NCBI GenBank assembly: GCA_947364235.1
Contig: CANARY010000004.1
Span: 62,001-126,000 of the forward strand
Direction: 5' to 3'
Source: an uncultured Candidatus Melainabacteria bacterium
GTDB taxonomy: Bacteria > Cyanobacteriota > Vampirovibrionia > Gastranaerophilales > Gastranaerophilaceae
DNA length: 64,000 nt
The notes under the pieces were generated by a model. It did not search any database. It was not told where the DNA came from and saw nothing but the letters and a program-made list of their open reading frames with translations. The first letter of the stretch is position 1; the number at the start of each line of letters is the position of its first letter. Below, piece after piece: positions 38,334 to 46,705 of the stretch. A program made the position numbers and the translations under genes.

Positions 38334-41142
38334 AGAGACTTTAAATCTGCCTAAAACAACTCTGGAGATGAGGGCAAATGCTACAAAAAAAGAACCTGAA
38401 ACTCAAAAGTTTTGGGAAGGGGTAAATGTATATCAAAAGAGTTTGGAACAACGGGATAAATCAAAATCTTTTATTCTTCATGACGGGCCTCCTTATTTAA
38501 GTTCCGAAAAAATCCACGTTGGTACGGCTTTGAATAAGATTTTAAAAGATATTCTTATTAAATATAAATCTATGTCAGGTTTTTATGCACCTTATGTTCC
38601 GGGGTATGACGGTCATGGACTTCCGATTGAAAATGCTGTTGTTAAAAACATTAAAGGCGGAAGAGAAGCTTTGACTCCTGCTGAGCTTAGAGCAAAATGC
38701 AGAGAGTTTGCGCATAAAAACTTAAAAGGTCAGGAATCTGAGTTCAAACGCCTTGGAGTTTGGGGCAATTGGGAAAATCCTTATCTAACAATCAACCCTG
38801 AGTTTGAGGCAGAACAGGTTAGGGTTTTTGGTGAAATGTACAAAAAAGGGTACATTGAAAAAGGTTTGAAGCCTGTTTATTGGTGTGCTTCTTGCGAAAC
38901 AGCTTTAGCTGAAGCAGAAGTTGAATATGCAGATCACACTTCAACTTCAATTTATGTAAGATTTAAGTTTGATTCGGATGCGGCTGCAAAAATTAATAAT
39001 TTGGTTGATACTAAAGGAAAAGATATTTATGCTGTCATTTGGACAACAACTCCTTGGACAATTCCTTCAAATATGGCAATCAGTATGCATCCTAGGTATG
39101 ATTATACTTTCTTTGATTATAAAGATGATGTTTATGTAATTGCTCAAGGCTTGCTTGCAAGTTTCTTGGAAGGCGTTGCTTGGGAAGAAAAAGATATCAA
39201 TGTAATTGGAACTGTTAAAGGGGCTGATTTAGAACTTCTTAATACAAAACATCCGTTATATGACAGAAAATCTCCAATTATTTTAGGTGAGCACGTAACT
39301 CTTGAAGCTGGAACAGGTTCTGTACATACTGCTCCTGGTCACGGTCTTGAAGACTATGAAGCAGGATGCAGATATAATATTGAAGTATTTTCTCCGCTTG
39401 ATAGCAAAGGCTGTTGGACAGAAGTTGTCGGAGATAAAGACTTAGAAGGTATTCCTTATTACAAAGGAAACAAAATTGTTATTGAAAAACTTCAAAACTG
39501 CGGTGCTCTTTTAGCTGCAGCTGATATCAATCACTCTTATCCTCACTGCTGGAGATGTAAAAATCCTGTAATTTATCGTGCAACTCCGCAATGGTTTGTT
39601 AAGGTGGATAAATTCAGAGAAGAAACTTTGGAAAATATTAAAGGCGTAAAATGGATTCCTGCAAGCGGCGAAGCAAGAATTTCTAACATGGTTGCAGGAC
39701 GTACAGACTGGTGTATTTCTCGTCAAAGAGCCTGGGGTGTTCCTATTCCGGTATTCTTCTGTGAAGATTGCGGCGAGGGGGGTAAATCAGAAGCGATTGT
39801 AACTGACGAAACAATTGAACATGTTGCAAAAATCTTTGAAAAAGAATCTTCGGACGCTTGGGTAAAACGCTCAGTTGAAGAGCTTCTTCCAGAAGGCTTT
39901 GTATGTCCTAAATGTGGCGGCAAACACTTTAGAAAAGAAAAAGATATTATGGATGTTTGGTTCGACTCAGGTGTAACATGGAGAGCGGTTGTTGAAAAAC
40001 GCTCGGATGAACTTGGTCATACTCCGGTTGATTTGTATCTCGAAGGTTCTGACCAGCATAGAGGATGGTTCCAGTCTTCACTTCTGACTTCTATGGCTGT
40101 TCAAGGCAAAGCTCCTTATAAATCAGTTTTAACACACGGTTTTGTGTTTGGTGAAGACGGAAGAAAAATGTCTAAGTCTTTAGGAAACTATATCAGACCT
40201 GATGATATTATTAAAAATTATGGTGCTGATATTTTGAGACTGTGGGCAGCTTCTGTTGATTATAGAAATGACACAAAAATTGGTGATAATATAATCAAAC
40301 AGCTTGCTGAAATCTTTAAGAAAACAAGAAATACTGCAAGATTCTTGCTTGGTAATATCTTTGATTTTGACCCGGCAAAAGACTATGTTAAATATGAAGA
40401 TTTAAAACCAATTGATAGATTTGCGCTGCATAAACTTAACAAAGTTGTTGAAGAAGTTACGGTTGCATTTGACAATTATGAGTTTTATAAATATTTCCAA
40501 TGTTTACAAAACTTTGCAGCTGTTGATTTGAGTGCATTTTATCTTGATATTGTAAAAGATAGGTTATATACAGCTGGTAAAAAATCACTTTCAAGACGCG
40601 CTTGCCAAACAGTTCTTTATGAAACATTGCAGGTCCTTGTTAGGATTTTAACTCCTGTAATGCCGCACCAGGCAGAAGATATCTGGCAGAATACTCCGGA
40701 AATGCAGCGCGGTGAAGTTGAAAGTGCGCTTCTTCTTGATTGGCCAAAAGTAAAAGCTGAATGGAATAACCCAGCTTTAGAAGAAGACTTTGCAAAAATC
40801 TTAAAAACAAGAGAAGTTGTAACACGTGCGATTGAACCTTTGAGAGCAGAAAAGAAGATAGGAAGTTCATTAGAAGTCGGCGTTTATGTAAAATCTGATT
40901 TTGCAGATGTTTTGAAATCAAACGAAAAAGACTTGGCAGATATTTTCATAACTTCTCAAGCTTACGCTGCTGACTCAGCTCCTGAAAGTATTTTAAACGA
41001 ATACACAGAAGGCAATATAACAGTTTGGGTAGTGAAAGCCGAAGGCGAAAAATGCGAACGCTGCTGGAAATTCAGAAAACTCGGTGAAGTTTCAGGGCAC
41101 GAAACAATTTGTTCCGACTGTGCTGAAGCAGTGAATGAATAA
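38323..41142 (+). CDS. ileS: isoleucyl-tRNA synthetase
   Basis: 939 residues. Charges tRNA-Ile and edits valine. GPPYLSSEKIHVGTALNK holds the class I HIGH motif, but as HVGT; KMSKS is intact (GRKMSKSLGNY at about 615). The editing domain has TTTPWTIPSN and HTAPGHGLEDY. The zinc site at the C-terminus is CERCWKFRKLGEVSGHETICSDC. The last His of HIGH binds the ATP phosphates, so HVGT is odd; the rest of the protein looks normal. GAGGTGAC precedes the ATG within the symporter gene. Confidence 0.95.
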   Translation: MEYKETLNLPKTTLEMRANATKKEPETQKFWEGVNVYQKSLEQRDKSKSFILHDGPPYLSSEKIHVGTALNKILKDILIKYKSMSGFYAPYVPGYDGHGLPIENAVVKNIKGGREALTPAELRAKCREFAHKNLKGQESEFKRLGVWGNWENPYLTINPEFEAEQVRVFGEMYKKGYIEKGLKPVYWCASCETALAEAEVEYADHTSTSIYVRFKFDSDAAAKINNLVDTKGKDIYAVIWTTTPWTIPSNMAISMHPRYDYTFFDYKDDVYVIAQGLLASFLEGVAWEEKDINVIGTVKGADLELLNTKHPLYDRKSPIILGEHVTLEAGTGSVHTAPGHGLEDYEAGCRYNIEVFSPLDSKGCWTEVVGDKDLEGIPYYKGNKIVIEKLQNCGALLAAADINHSYPHCWRCKNPVIYRATPQWFVKVDKFREETLENIKGVKWIPASGEARISNMVAGRTDWCISRQRAWGVPIPVFFCEDCGEGGKSEAIVTDETIEHVAKIFEKESSDAWVKRSVEELLPEGFVCPKCGGKHFRKEKDIMDVWFDSGVTWRAVVEKRSDELGHTPVDLYLEGSDQHRGWFQSSLLTSMAVQGKAPYKSVLTHGFVFGEDGRKMSKSLGNYIRPDDIIKNYGADILRLWAASVDYRNDTKIGDNIIKQLAEIFKKTRNTARFLLGNIFDFDPAKDYVKYEDLKPIDRFALHKLNKVVEEVTVAFDNYEFYKYFQCLQNFAAVDLSAFYLDIVKDRLYTAGKKSLSRRACQTVLYETLQVLVRILTPVMPHQAEDIWQNTPEMQRGEVESALLLDWPKVKAEWNNPALEEDFAKILKTREVVTRAIEPLRAEKKIGSSLEVGVYVKSDFADVLKSNEKDLADIFITSQAYAADSAPESILNEYTEGNITVWVVKAEGEKCERCWKFRKLGEVSGHETICSDCAEAVNE

Positions 41143-41166
41143 AATTTTTTAATAGAGAGCATATCC

Positions 41167-41189
41167 GGGCGGAAGCGAAGCTTCCGCCC
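41167..41189 (+). terminator. terminator of ileS
   Basis: GGGCGGAAGC / GCTTCCGCCC, GAA loop, then TTTCT; between ileS and the convergent 73-codon gene. Confidence 0.85.
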
Positions 41190-41192
41190 TTT

Positions 41193-41414
41193 CTATATCT
41201 GCAATTGTCCTTCAAGTTCATGCATTCTATCGAGAAGAGCACTGCAAGTACGCCTGTTGACTAAACATAATGTACAGATATCTGTTTCTAATAAGTTGCT
41301 GTTATTATTATTGATAAGTTTTTCAAGAAGCCTTGATAAACCTGCGACAATATTAATTTCATTCGCTATAATACTTATTTCTTTTAATACATCATATTCT
41401 TTGTTTTTATCCAT
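41193..41414 (-). CDS. 73-residue helical protein of unknown function
   Basis: MDKNKEYDVLKEISIIANEI start, GLSRLLEKLINNNNSN, then DICTLCLVNRRTCSALLDRM. Mostly helical with three Cys. AAAGGAGGAAAC is a strong ribosome site. It diverges from the HTH-like gene at 41545; their promoters are about 45 nt apart, so they may be jointly regulated. No family recognised. Confidence 0.65.
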   Translation of the reverse strand: MDKNKEYDVLKEISIIANEINIVAGLSRLLEKLINNNNSNLLETDICTLCLVNRRTCSALLDRMHELEGQLQI

Positions 41415-41436
41415 GTTTCCTCCTTTGTGAACAAAT

Positions 41437-41464
41437 GTTATAGTATTATTAAAATATACGTCAA
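41437..41464 (-). promoter_or_regulatory. promoter of the 73-codon gene
   Basis: Minus strand TTGACG (41464-41459), 16-nt spacer, TATAAC (41442-41437). Confidence 0.5.
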
Positions 41465-41509
41465 TAACTTGAAGAATACTTTAATTAATTATAGAATTTA
41501 TTGATGAAT

Positions 41510-41538
41510 TTGTCAAGAAAAGGATGAATTTGTATAAT
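41510..41538 (+). promoter_or_regulatory. leaderless-type promoter of the HTH-like gene
   Basis: TTGTCA (41510-41515), 17-nt spacer, TATAAT (41533-41538), then 6 nt to the ATG at 41545. Confidence 0.6.
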
Positions 41539-41544
41539 AAATGT

Positions 41545-41778
41545 ATGGAAAATCATGCAAAGAAACAAATAAAGCATTTATTATTAGATGAAGGGGTAAC
41601 AGGTAAGGAACTTGCTTTTCAGTTAAGTCAGAGATTGAATAAAAATTTTTCTCCGGAAAGTTTATCGCACAAGCTTTCACGCGGTTCTGTTTTGTACAAT
41701 GAAATGTTTATCATTGCTGATATTCTAGGTTATGATATAAAATTTGTCAGGCGTCAAACTGAGCTTGACAAAATGTGA
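41545..41778 (+). CDS. small HTH-like (DUF6471-type) regulator
   Basis: 77 residues from the ATG at 41545; the promoter spacing decides this start over an upstream ATG that lies inside the promoter. KHLLLDEGVTGKELAFQLSQRL and SPESLSHKLSRGSVLYNEMFIIADILGYDIKFV form a helix-turn-helix like those of DUF6471 and phage repressors. Its last codons contain the -35 box of the antisense promoter at 41765, so its transcription and the antisense RNA are linked. Confidence 0.7.
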   Translation: MENHAKKQIKHLLLDEGVTGKELAFQLSQRLNKNFSPESLSHKLSRGSVLYNEMFIIADILGYDIKFVRRQTELDKM

Positions 41779-41793
41779 TAAATCGTAAATAAT
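41765..41793 (+). promoter_or_regulatory. antisense promoter of hydrophobic-peptide locus 2
   Basis: TTGACA (41765-41770), 17-nt spacer ending AAATCGTA, AATAAT (41788-41793); the same as the promoter at 17649-17677 in hexamers, spacing and AAATCGTAAATAAT core. Confidence 0.65.
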
Positions 41794-41799
41794 AAAGAA

Positions 41800-41905
41800 G
41801 CAGGGTGGCACCTTCGACAAGTGCCGTAATACCCTACAATAATCGATTGAAAAACAATGCTATTACAGCTATTGAAAATGCTAGTAATAGCATTGTTATT
41901 TTTTC
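41800..41905 (+). ncRNA. predicted antisense RNA over peptide locus 2
   Basis: Inferred from the promoter at 41765-41793. A 5' hairpin pairs GCAGGGTGGCAC (41800-41811) with GTGCCGTAATACCCTAC (41821-41837). The inverted repeat AATGCTATTAC (41856-41866) / GTAATAGCATT (41884-41894) is followed by GTTATTTTTT, so it could terminate the RNA after about 105 nt. It is fully complementary to the 3' half of the peptide mRNA. Confidence 0.5.
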
Positions 41906-41914
41906 AATTATCAT
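41834..41914 (-). CDS. 26-residue hydrophobic peptide (candidate type I toxin), locus 2
   Basis: From the ATG at 41914: MIIEKITMLLLAFSIAVIAL then FFNRLL and a stop. A single membrane helix with charged ends. It shares MLLLA and VIA in the same spacing with the peptide at 17745-17810. GAAAGGAGGG lies upstream. The leader can pair CTTT with AAAG next to CTTAG/CTAAG, masking part of the ribosome site. A GTAGGG-type hairpin begins at the stop codon. These features are shared with locus 1. Confidence 0.62.
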   Translation of the reverse strand: MIIEKITMLLLAFSIAVIALFFNRLL

Positions 41915-42002
41915 TGCATATACCCTCCTTTCTTAGTCATATTTCCAATTGTAGATTGTGGCTAAGCGGAAAGTAATGGATTACTTTTAACCCTGCAATA
42001 TT

Positions 42003-42030
42003 ATTATACCCGAATTCGGAAACTTGTACA
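42003..42030 (-). promoter_or_regulatory. promoter of hydrophobic-peptide gene 2
   Basis: Minus strand TGTACA (42030-42025), 16-nt spacer containing the palindrome CCGAATTCGG, TATAAT (42008-42003). Predicted leader of about 80 nt with an AAAGTAATCCATTACTTT hairpin. Confidence 0.5.
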
Positions 42031-42050
42031 TACATCAAAAATTGTAGAAA

Positions 42051-42087
42051 ATAAAGCGGCGGAATTCGAAGAATTCCGCCGCTTTAT
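42051..42087. terminator. terminator of malQ, perfect 17-bp stem
   Basis: ATAAAGCGGCGGAATTC and its exact complement around a GAA loop, directly downstream of malQ. Confidence 0.88.
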
Positions 42088-42099
42088 TAAATTTTGTCA

Positions 42100-43968
42100 C
42101 TAGCCTAGTTTTTCAATCAAGCTTGCGTGTTTTGAAGCGAATTCTTTACCGCGTGCAATGATTGCAGCTTTTAATATAGCGTGCAAGTCAATCGGGCAAA
42201 GTTCTTTGAAGTTATTCGGTAATCTAAGTGACCAGTTTTGATCACCTGATGTTCCAGGTCTGTTGTAAACATCGTTAATTTGGAAGAAATCTGTGAAGAA
42301 TATTTGTACATTTCTTGCTTTAGAAGCAAAGATTTCTGTAAGTTTAATAAATCTCAAATAATCTTTGTCTTGAGTAAGTTTAACGATAATGTCGTCTTTG
42401 TTTTCAGCTTCTGCAAATAAATCTTCAACAAGGTTTTTAGCGTGTAAATAACCTTCGTGAGTGTTAATCATGCTTTCAGCCCACATAGCAATCGGAAGGT
42501 TATCGTGTGTACCGACCATATTCCAAACTCTTTCGCAGATGTTTTTGCATCTATAAGGGTGTTCAGGTTTTTCTGGAACAACAAACTGAGTAAGTCTCAT
42601 TCCTTGAAGCTCGTATTTTTTCATTACAGCATCAACTGGGTTTGTCAGAGTTCCTAAGTCTTCGCAAACGATAGAATCTTTGTCTAAACCGCATTCTTTA
42701 GCAGCGCCGATAACGATTTTTTCGATTAGTCTGCCATAAAGTTTAACCTGGTCTTCTGATAAAGATTTAACTCTTTTTTCTTTGTCAGCTTCTAAAGCCC
42801 AGTCTAAATCTTCGTTTTTGGCAATTGCGTATCTTGAAAGTTCAGGATGTTCAGGGGATGAATAAAGTCTGCCAGCTCCTTCTTCGCACATAGGTTTTTT
42901 ACCTGCTTTATATACCCAAGGGTCGATTAAGCCTACGATGTGGTCGATTCTAACTCCGCCTGGATTTTCTTTGAACATTTTTTTGTAAAGGTTTTTCATT
43001 AAGATTCCGCCTTCGCCTAAAGAACCGTCAGAGTTGAACATTTTATCCGGATCCATTACAGGGAAGCCCCAAGCTTGACCGTTTTTAGAGAAATAGTCAG
43101 GAGGGCAGCCTAAGTACCAGCCGTCAAGGAACAATGATTGATAAGCCCAAGCATCTCTATCAGAGAAAGCTACTTGGCGGTCTGCAATCATTTTTATGCC
43201 TTTAGAAAGTGCGTATTTTTTTGTTTCTTCGTTTTGTACTTCTAAAACAAATTGACAGAACTTGTAAAACTCAATTTCGTCTTCATATTTGTTTTTGATT
43301 TCTTCTGCTCTTAAAGCGAAAGCTTTCTTTTCTTCTTCTGATTTTGGATTTAATAAGTTTTTATCTGTATTATTTTTCCAGCTGTACCAGAAGTCGCTTC
43401 CGTTTTCGATAGAAAGTGCTTCGTATAAAGCATCATTATCAAGCCAGAAGCTGTTTTCTTTTTTGAACTTTTCGAAATCTTTCTTTAAAGATGAACCGAA
43501 TAGTCCGTCTTTAATGTTTTTGAAATTATCCCAAGCTTCTTTTAGAGCTTCGTTTTGAGCTTTGGTTATGTATGAATAAGCTGTTTTGCCTTGATTTTGT
43601 TTAGGATTATTTGCAACAACTTTGTCAAAAGTTTCTTTTGACAAAATGTTCTCCCATTTTTTTTCTGTTAGCTGTTTCAAGTCAATAAACAAAGGGTTTC
43701 CTGAAAAAATTGTTCCGCAGTAAGGTGATGAGTCGGAACTTTTTGTTTTTCCTGCTGGTCCTAACTGCAGCGCGTTAAAAATTCCGTGAGCGTAATCAAT
43801 AACTTCGCGGCCTGATTCAGAATTGAATGTTCCAAATCCGGTGTCTTCGCCATTTTTTGATGGAAAACTGCTGCCATGAATGATTAGTGCTAAATTATCT
43901 TTGCCTAATGCTTTTAAGGCTTCTGATACTAGTTTAGTGTCAATTTTGTTTGATGTTAAACAGACCAT
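42100..43968 (-). CDS. malQ: 4-alpha-glucanotransferase (GH77)
   Basis: 622 residues, about 100 longer than typical bacterial MalQ. Catalytic motifs: GGVRIDHIVGL (nucleophile Asp), VCEDLGTLT (acid/base Glu) and NMVGTHDNLPIAMW. The N-terminal part has GPAGKTKSSDSSPYCGTIFSG, a variant of the LPxGPxGxGxSPYQ start. Residues about 130-250 are a helical insertion. Transfers glucan segments between maltodextrins, working with GlgA and the ROK kinase on glycogen. AAAGGAG precedes the ATG. Confidence 0.92.
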   Translation of the reverse strand: MVCLTSNKIDTKLVSEALKALGKDNLALIIHGSSFPSKNGEDTGFGTFNSESGREVIDYAHGIFNALQLGPAGKTKSSDSSPYCGTIFSGNPLFIDLKQLTEKKWENILSKETFDKVVANNPKQNQGKTAYSYITKAQNEALKEAWDNFKNIKDGLFGSSLKKDFEKFKKENSFWLDNDALYEALSIENGSDFWYSWKNNTDKNLLNPKSEEEKKAFALRAEEIKNKYEDEIEFYKFCQFVLEVQNEETKKYALSKGIKMIADRQVAFSDRDAWAYQSLFLDGWYLGCPPDYFSKNGQAWGFPVMDPDKMFNSDGSLGEGGILMKNLYKKMFKENPGGVRIDHIVGLIDPWVYKAGKKPMCEEGAGRLYSSPEHPELSRYAIAKNEDLDWALEADKEKRVKSLSEDQVKLYGRLIEKIVIGAAKECGLDKDSIVCEDLGTLTNPVDAVMKKYELQGMRLTQFVVPEKPEHPYRCKNICERVWNMVGTHDNLPIAMWAESMINTHEGYLHAKNLVEDLFAEAENKDDIIVKLTQDKDYLRFIKLTEIFASKARNVQIFFTDFFQINDVYNRPGTSGDQNWSLRLPNNFKELCPIDLHAILKAAIIARGKEFASKHASLIEKLG

Positions 43969-44074
43969 AAATTACTCCTTTAAATTCTCTTCGAGCTCAA
44001 TTCTAACATTTACAAAATAAGATTTCAATCAATATTCTGTAGAAATTTTTATTTTTTTACAATATAATTATGTT

Positions 44075-44647
44075 ATGAGAAGATTTTTGCTAACAGTGTT
44101 ATTACTTGCAGGGAGCGTATGTTTTGCTTCTGAAGAATTGTCAAAACAGGCAACAGCATTTTATAGCGACAATAATTTTAATAAAACAATGGATTTGATT
44201 TTACAAATTGATGAAAAAGAACGCTCTGCTCAGGATTGGCTTATTTTAGGCAATGTGCTTGATGACAAAGGTGAAAAAGAGAATGCTGTTTTTATGTATC
44301 AAAAAGCAATAAATACTAATCCTAAGTATTATAAAGCTTACTATAATCTTGCAAACAATTATGCTGAAAACGGGCAGTACAATATGGCAGTGCAGAATTA
44401 TAAGAAAGCTGCGTCTCTAAGTAAAGAAAACCCGTATATTTTTTATAATCTTGCTTGTACTTATATGAAGCTTGGCGATTACAGTAAAGCGAAGACAAAT
44501 TTAAACAAAGCTATTATGTTTAAGTCAGATGTGCCGGAATTCCATTATAACCTTGCTTTTATTTATAAGCAGCTGGGAAAACAAAAGCTCGCGCAGACTT
44601 ATTTGGATAATTTTAATAAGCTGACAGGAAATTTATCAAATACCTAA
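44075..44647 (+). CDS. exported TPR protein
   Basis: 190 residues. Signal peptide (MRRFLLTVLLLAGSVCFA). Four to five TPR units follow (ENAVFMYQKAINTNPKYYKAYYNL, MAVQNYKKAASLSKENP and others). It is a periplasmic scaffold; partner unknown. The start has no ribosome site, and TATAAT ends exactly 6 nt before the ATG with TAGAAA 17 nt further up, so the mRNA is probably leaderless. Confidence 0.82.
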   Translation: MRRFLLTVLLLAGSVCFASEELSKQATAFYSDNNFNKTMDLILQIDEKERSAQDWLILGNVLDDKGEKENAVFMYQKAINTNPKYYKAYYNLANNYAENGQYNMAVQNYKKAASLSKENPYIFYNLACTYMKLGDYSKAKTNLNKAIMFKSDVPEFHYNLAFIYKQLGKQKLAQTYLDNFNKLTGNLSNT

Positions 44648-44653
44648 ATTATT

Positions 44654-45301
44654 TTAACGCTCAATCAGTCTTATTCTCGTGTCAGAATAATATTCCCTGT
44701 TTAACTGATTAGCTGTTTCTATCCGCTGGATTTTGCTGTCCAATTCTGTATTGGGACTTTGTTTTGAGGCAAGTTTTAAATATTTTAAAGCTGCTTCTGT
44801 ATCTCCGAATTTTTCATAAATATCACCAAGCTTGTATAATGTTTCGTAGTGGGTTGTAAATCCGTGTTTATAAGCTTCTTTATAAAACTTTAAAGCTCTT
44901 TTATAAAGTTCTCTTCTATAATAAAATTCTCCAAGCCGGAAATACGGTTCAGCTTGTGTTTCATCCGAACCGATTGCTGCATAGAAACAGCTTTTTGCAT
45001 ATTTATCCTGCCCGGCAAGATCATAAAGATGCCCAAGCCGGATATTATAAAATGTGTTTTCAGGATTTTGGCTTTGCAGCATTGTATAGAGATTAAGTGC
45101 TGATGTCATTTCTGCATTTACCTTACCGTTGAAAGTTTTTAGTGCAAGATTGTAGTAAAAACCGGCTTTTGTATCAAGTTCTTCTCGTGAAAGTTTTGAA
45201 TAATCAATCGGAATTTTGTATTCAACTCCGGTTTTTATTGCTGAGTGTACGGGAAGTATGGTAAGGATAAGTATTAGAAAAATTTTAAACAAGTGTCTCA
45301 T
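44654..45301 (-). CDS. exported TPR protein
   Basis: 215 residues. Signal peptide (about 1-21), then TPR repeats (DELDTKAGFYYNLALKTF, LGEFYYRRELYKRALKFYKEAY, GDTEAALKYLKLASKQSPN). It converges with the other exported TPR gene, with a 6-nt gap. Probably periplasmic. Function unknown. Confidence 0.8.
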   Translation of the reverse strand: MRHLFKIFLILILTILPVHSAIKTGVEYKIPIDYSKLSREELDTKAGFYYNLALKTFNGKVNAEMTSALNLYTMLQSQNPENTFYNIRLGHLYDLAGQDKYAKSCFYAAIGSDETQAEPYFRLGEFYYRRELYKRALKFYKEAYKHGFTTHYETLYKLGDIYEKFGDTEAALKYLKLASKQSPNTELDSKIQRIETANQLNREYYSDTRIRLIER

Positions 45302-45382
45302 AGAATTTCATCTTAACATTGTATAATAATAGCTATTATATCAAATAATTTTCAGGTAGAATATATAATGAGGGTGTAATTG

Positions 45383-45736
45383 GTGAAAGAACTAATTTGT
45401 TTAGCAGTATTTTTAATACTTTCAACACTGTTTGCAATCGCGATGATTGCAGCGGGGTTCGTTTGCCAGTACAAAAATAAATCAGCGGTAAAAAATTCTA
45501 CTTATGAATGCGGAATAAAACCGCTTTCTGATGCTTGGATTCAGTTTGATATTAAATATTTTAACTATGCAATTGTGTTTTTAATATTTGATATAGAAAC
45601 GATTTTTCTCTACCCGTTTGCAGTTTTTGTAAACGAGCTTGGTTTGTTTGCAATTATAGAAGCGTTTGTTTTTGTTGCTCTTTTGCTGTTCGGTTTGGTT
45701 TTTGCAGTACAGAAGAAAATTTTGAGGTGGGGATAA
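45383..45736 (+). CDS. nuoA: NADH-quinone oxidoreductase-like subunit A
   Basis: 117 residues. First gene of the nuo operon. Three membrane helices; the loop [14 protein letters not shown] with the conserved Cys, then [22 protein letters not shown] with the DxE proton-path motif. I use GTG at 45383, 8 nt after GAGGG; a TTG 3 nt earlier is possible. The stop overlaps the nuoB ATG by 1 nt. Confidence 0.92.
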   Translation: MKELICLAVFLILSTLFAIAMIAAGFVCQYKNKSAVKNSTYECGIKPLSDAWIQFDIKYFNYAIVFLIFDIETIFLYPFAVFVNELGLFAIIEAFVFVALLLFGLVFAVQKKILRWG

Positions 45737-46278
45737 TGAGTTTTATCGTTACATCAATTGATTATATTCTAAACTGGAGCAGAGGGAATTCGCTCTGGCC
45801 GCTTACTTTTGCAACTTCTTGCTGCGGAATCGAGATGATGCAGACAGTTGCTTCTGATAATGATATTGCACGTTTTGGTTCAGAAGTTTTCCGCGGGTCT
45901 CCGAGGCAGGCAGATTTGTTGATTTGTGCCGGGACTATTACGCATAAAATGGCTCCGGTTTTATTAAGGCTTTACGAGCAAATGGCGGAGCCTAAGTATG
46001 TTATTGCTATGGGAGCGTGCACTTGCGGCGGAGGGATGTTTGCAGAAACTTCTTATTCTGTTGTAAGGGGAATAGATAAGATTATCCCTGTTGATATTTA
46101 TCTCCCAATGTGTCCGCCGCGTCCAGAAGCGCTTTTGGATGCTATAAAAAAACTTCAGGAAAAAATAAAAAATGAATCAATATTAAAGAGAAAAGAATTT
46201 ATCGCTTCTCATGAGCCGGGACTTATAGAGGACGGAGGGATTCTTGTAAATAAAGGAGAATACAATGGATTTGAATAA
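45736..46278 (+). CDS. nuoB: complex I subunit B (N2 iron-sulfur cluster)
   Basis: 180 residues. The cluster ligands are all present: [28 protein letters not shown] and [12 protein letters not shown]. Passes electrons to quinone at the membrane junction. GAGGTGGGG precedes the ATG. Confidence 0.95.
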   Translation: MSFIVTSIDYILNWSRGNSLWPLTFATSCCGIEMMQTVASDNDIARFGSEVFRGSPRQADLLICAGTITHKMAPVLLRLYEQMAEPKYVIAMGACTCGGGMFAETSYSVVRGIDKIIPVDIYLPMCPPRPEALLDAIKKLQEKIKNESILKRKEFIASHEPGLIEDGGILVNKGEYNGFE

Positions 46279-46705
46279 ATTCCGTGAAATGTTTCAGGGG
46301 TGTGAACTTGCGGGAAATAAAATTTTAATAAAATCAAGGATGCATGATGTAATAAAATTTGTTACTGAAAATTATCCGTATGACATTTTAAAAGAAATTA
46401 CTGCGATTCATAATCCGGATGGCAGAATTGAGCTTATTTATAATCTTTATTCAACAGTGGATGAAGAGACTTTGTTGATTTCAATTTTGTTGGATGGAAA
46501 TGAAGCAGAAAGTGTTTCTGATATTTTTGATTCAGCAAGAGCTGATGAGAATGAAATTTTTGATTTATTCGGAGTTAAATTTTCAGGCAATGATGATTTG
46601 AAAAGGCTTTATATGCCTGAAGACTGGGAAGGTCATCCTCTAAGAAAAGATTATGTACAAGATGATACAAGGCTTGCGTGGAATGATGACAAAAACAACG
46701 TTTAA
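46265..46705 (+). CDS. nuoC: complex I subunit C
   Basis: 146 residues, the short type. It has [37 protein letters not shown] and the C-terminal [16 protein letters not shown] signature. Separate from NuoD. AAAGGAGAATAC precedes the ATG. It overlaps nuoB by 14 nt. Confidence 0.92.
   Translation: MDLNKFREMFQGCELAGNKILIKSRMHDVIKFVTENYPYDILKEITAIHNPDGRIELIYNLYSTVDEETLLISILLDGNEAESVSDIFDSARADENEIFDLFGVKFSGNDDLKRLYMPEDWEGHPLRKDYVQDDTRLAWNDDKNNV

Noticed and set aside
41800..41837. T-box-like AGGGTGGCACC
   Set aside because: Resembles the T-box antiterminator, but there is no stem I or specifier loop and no synthetase or amino-acid gene downstream on that strand. It is better explained as one arm of the peptide locus hairpin.
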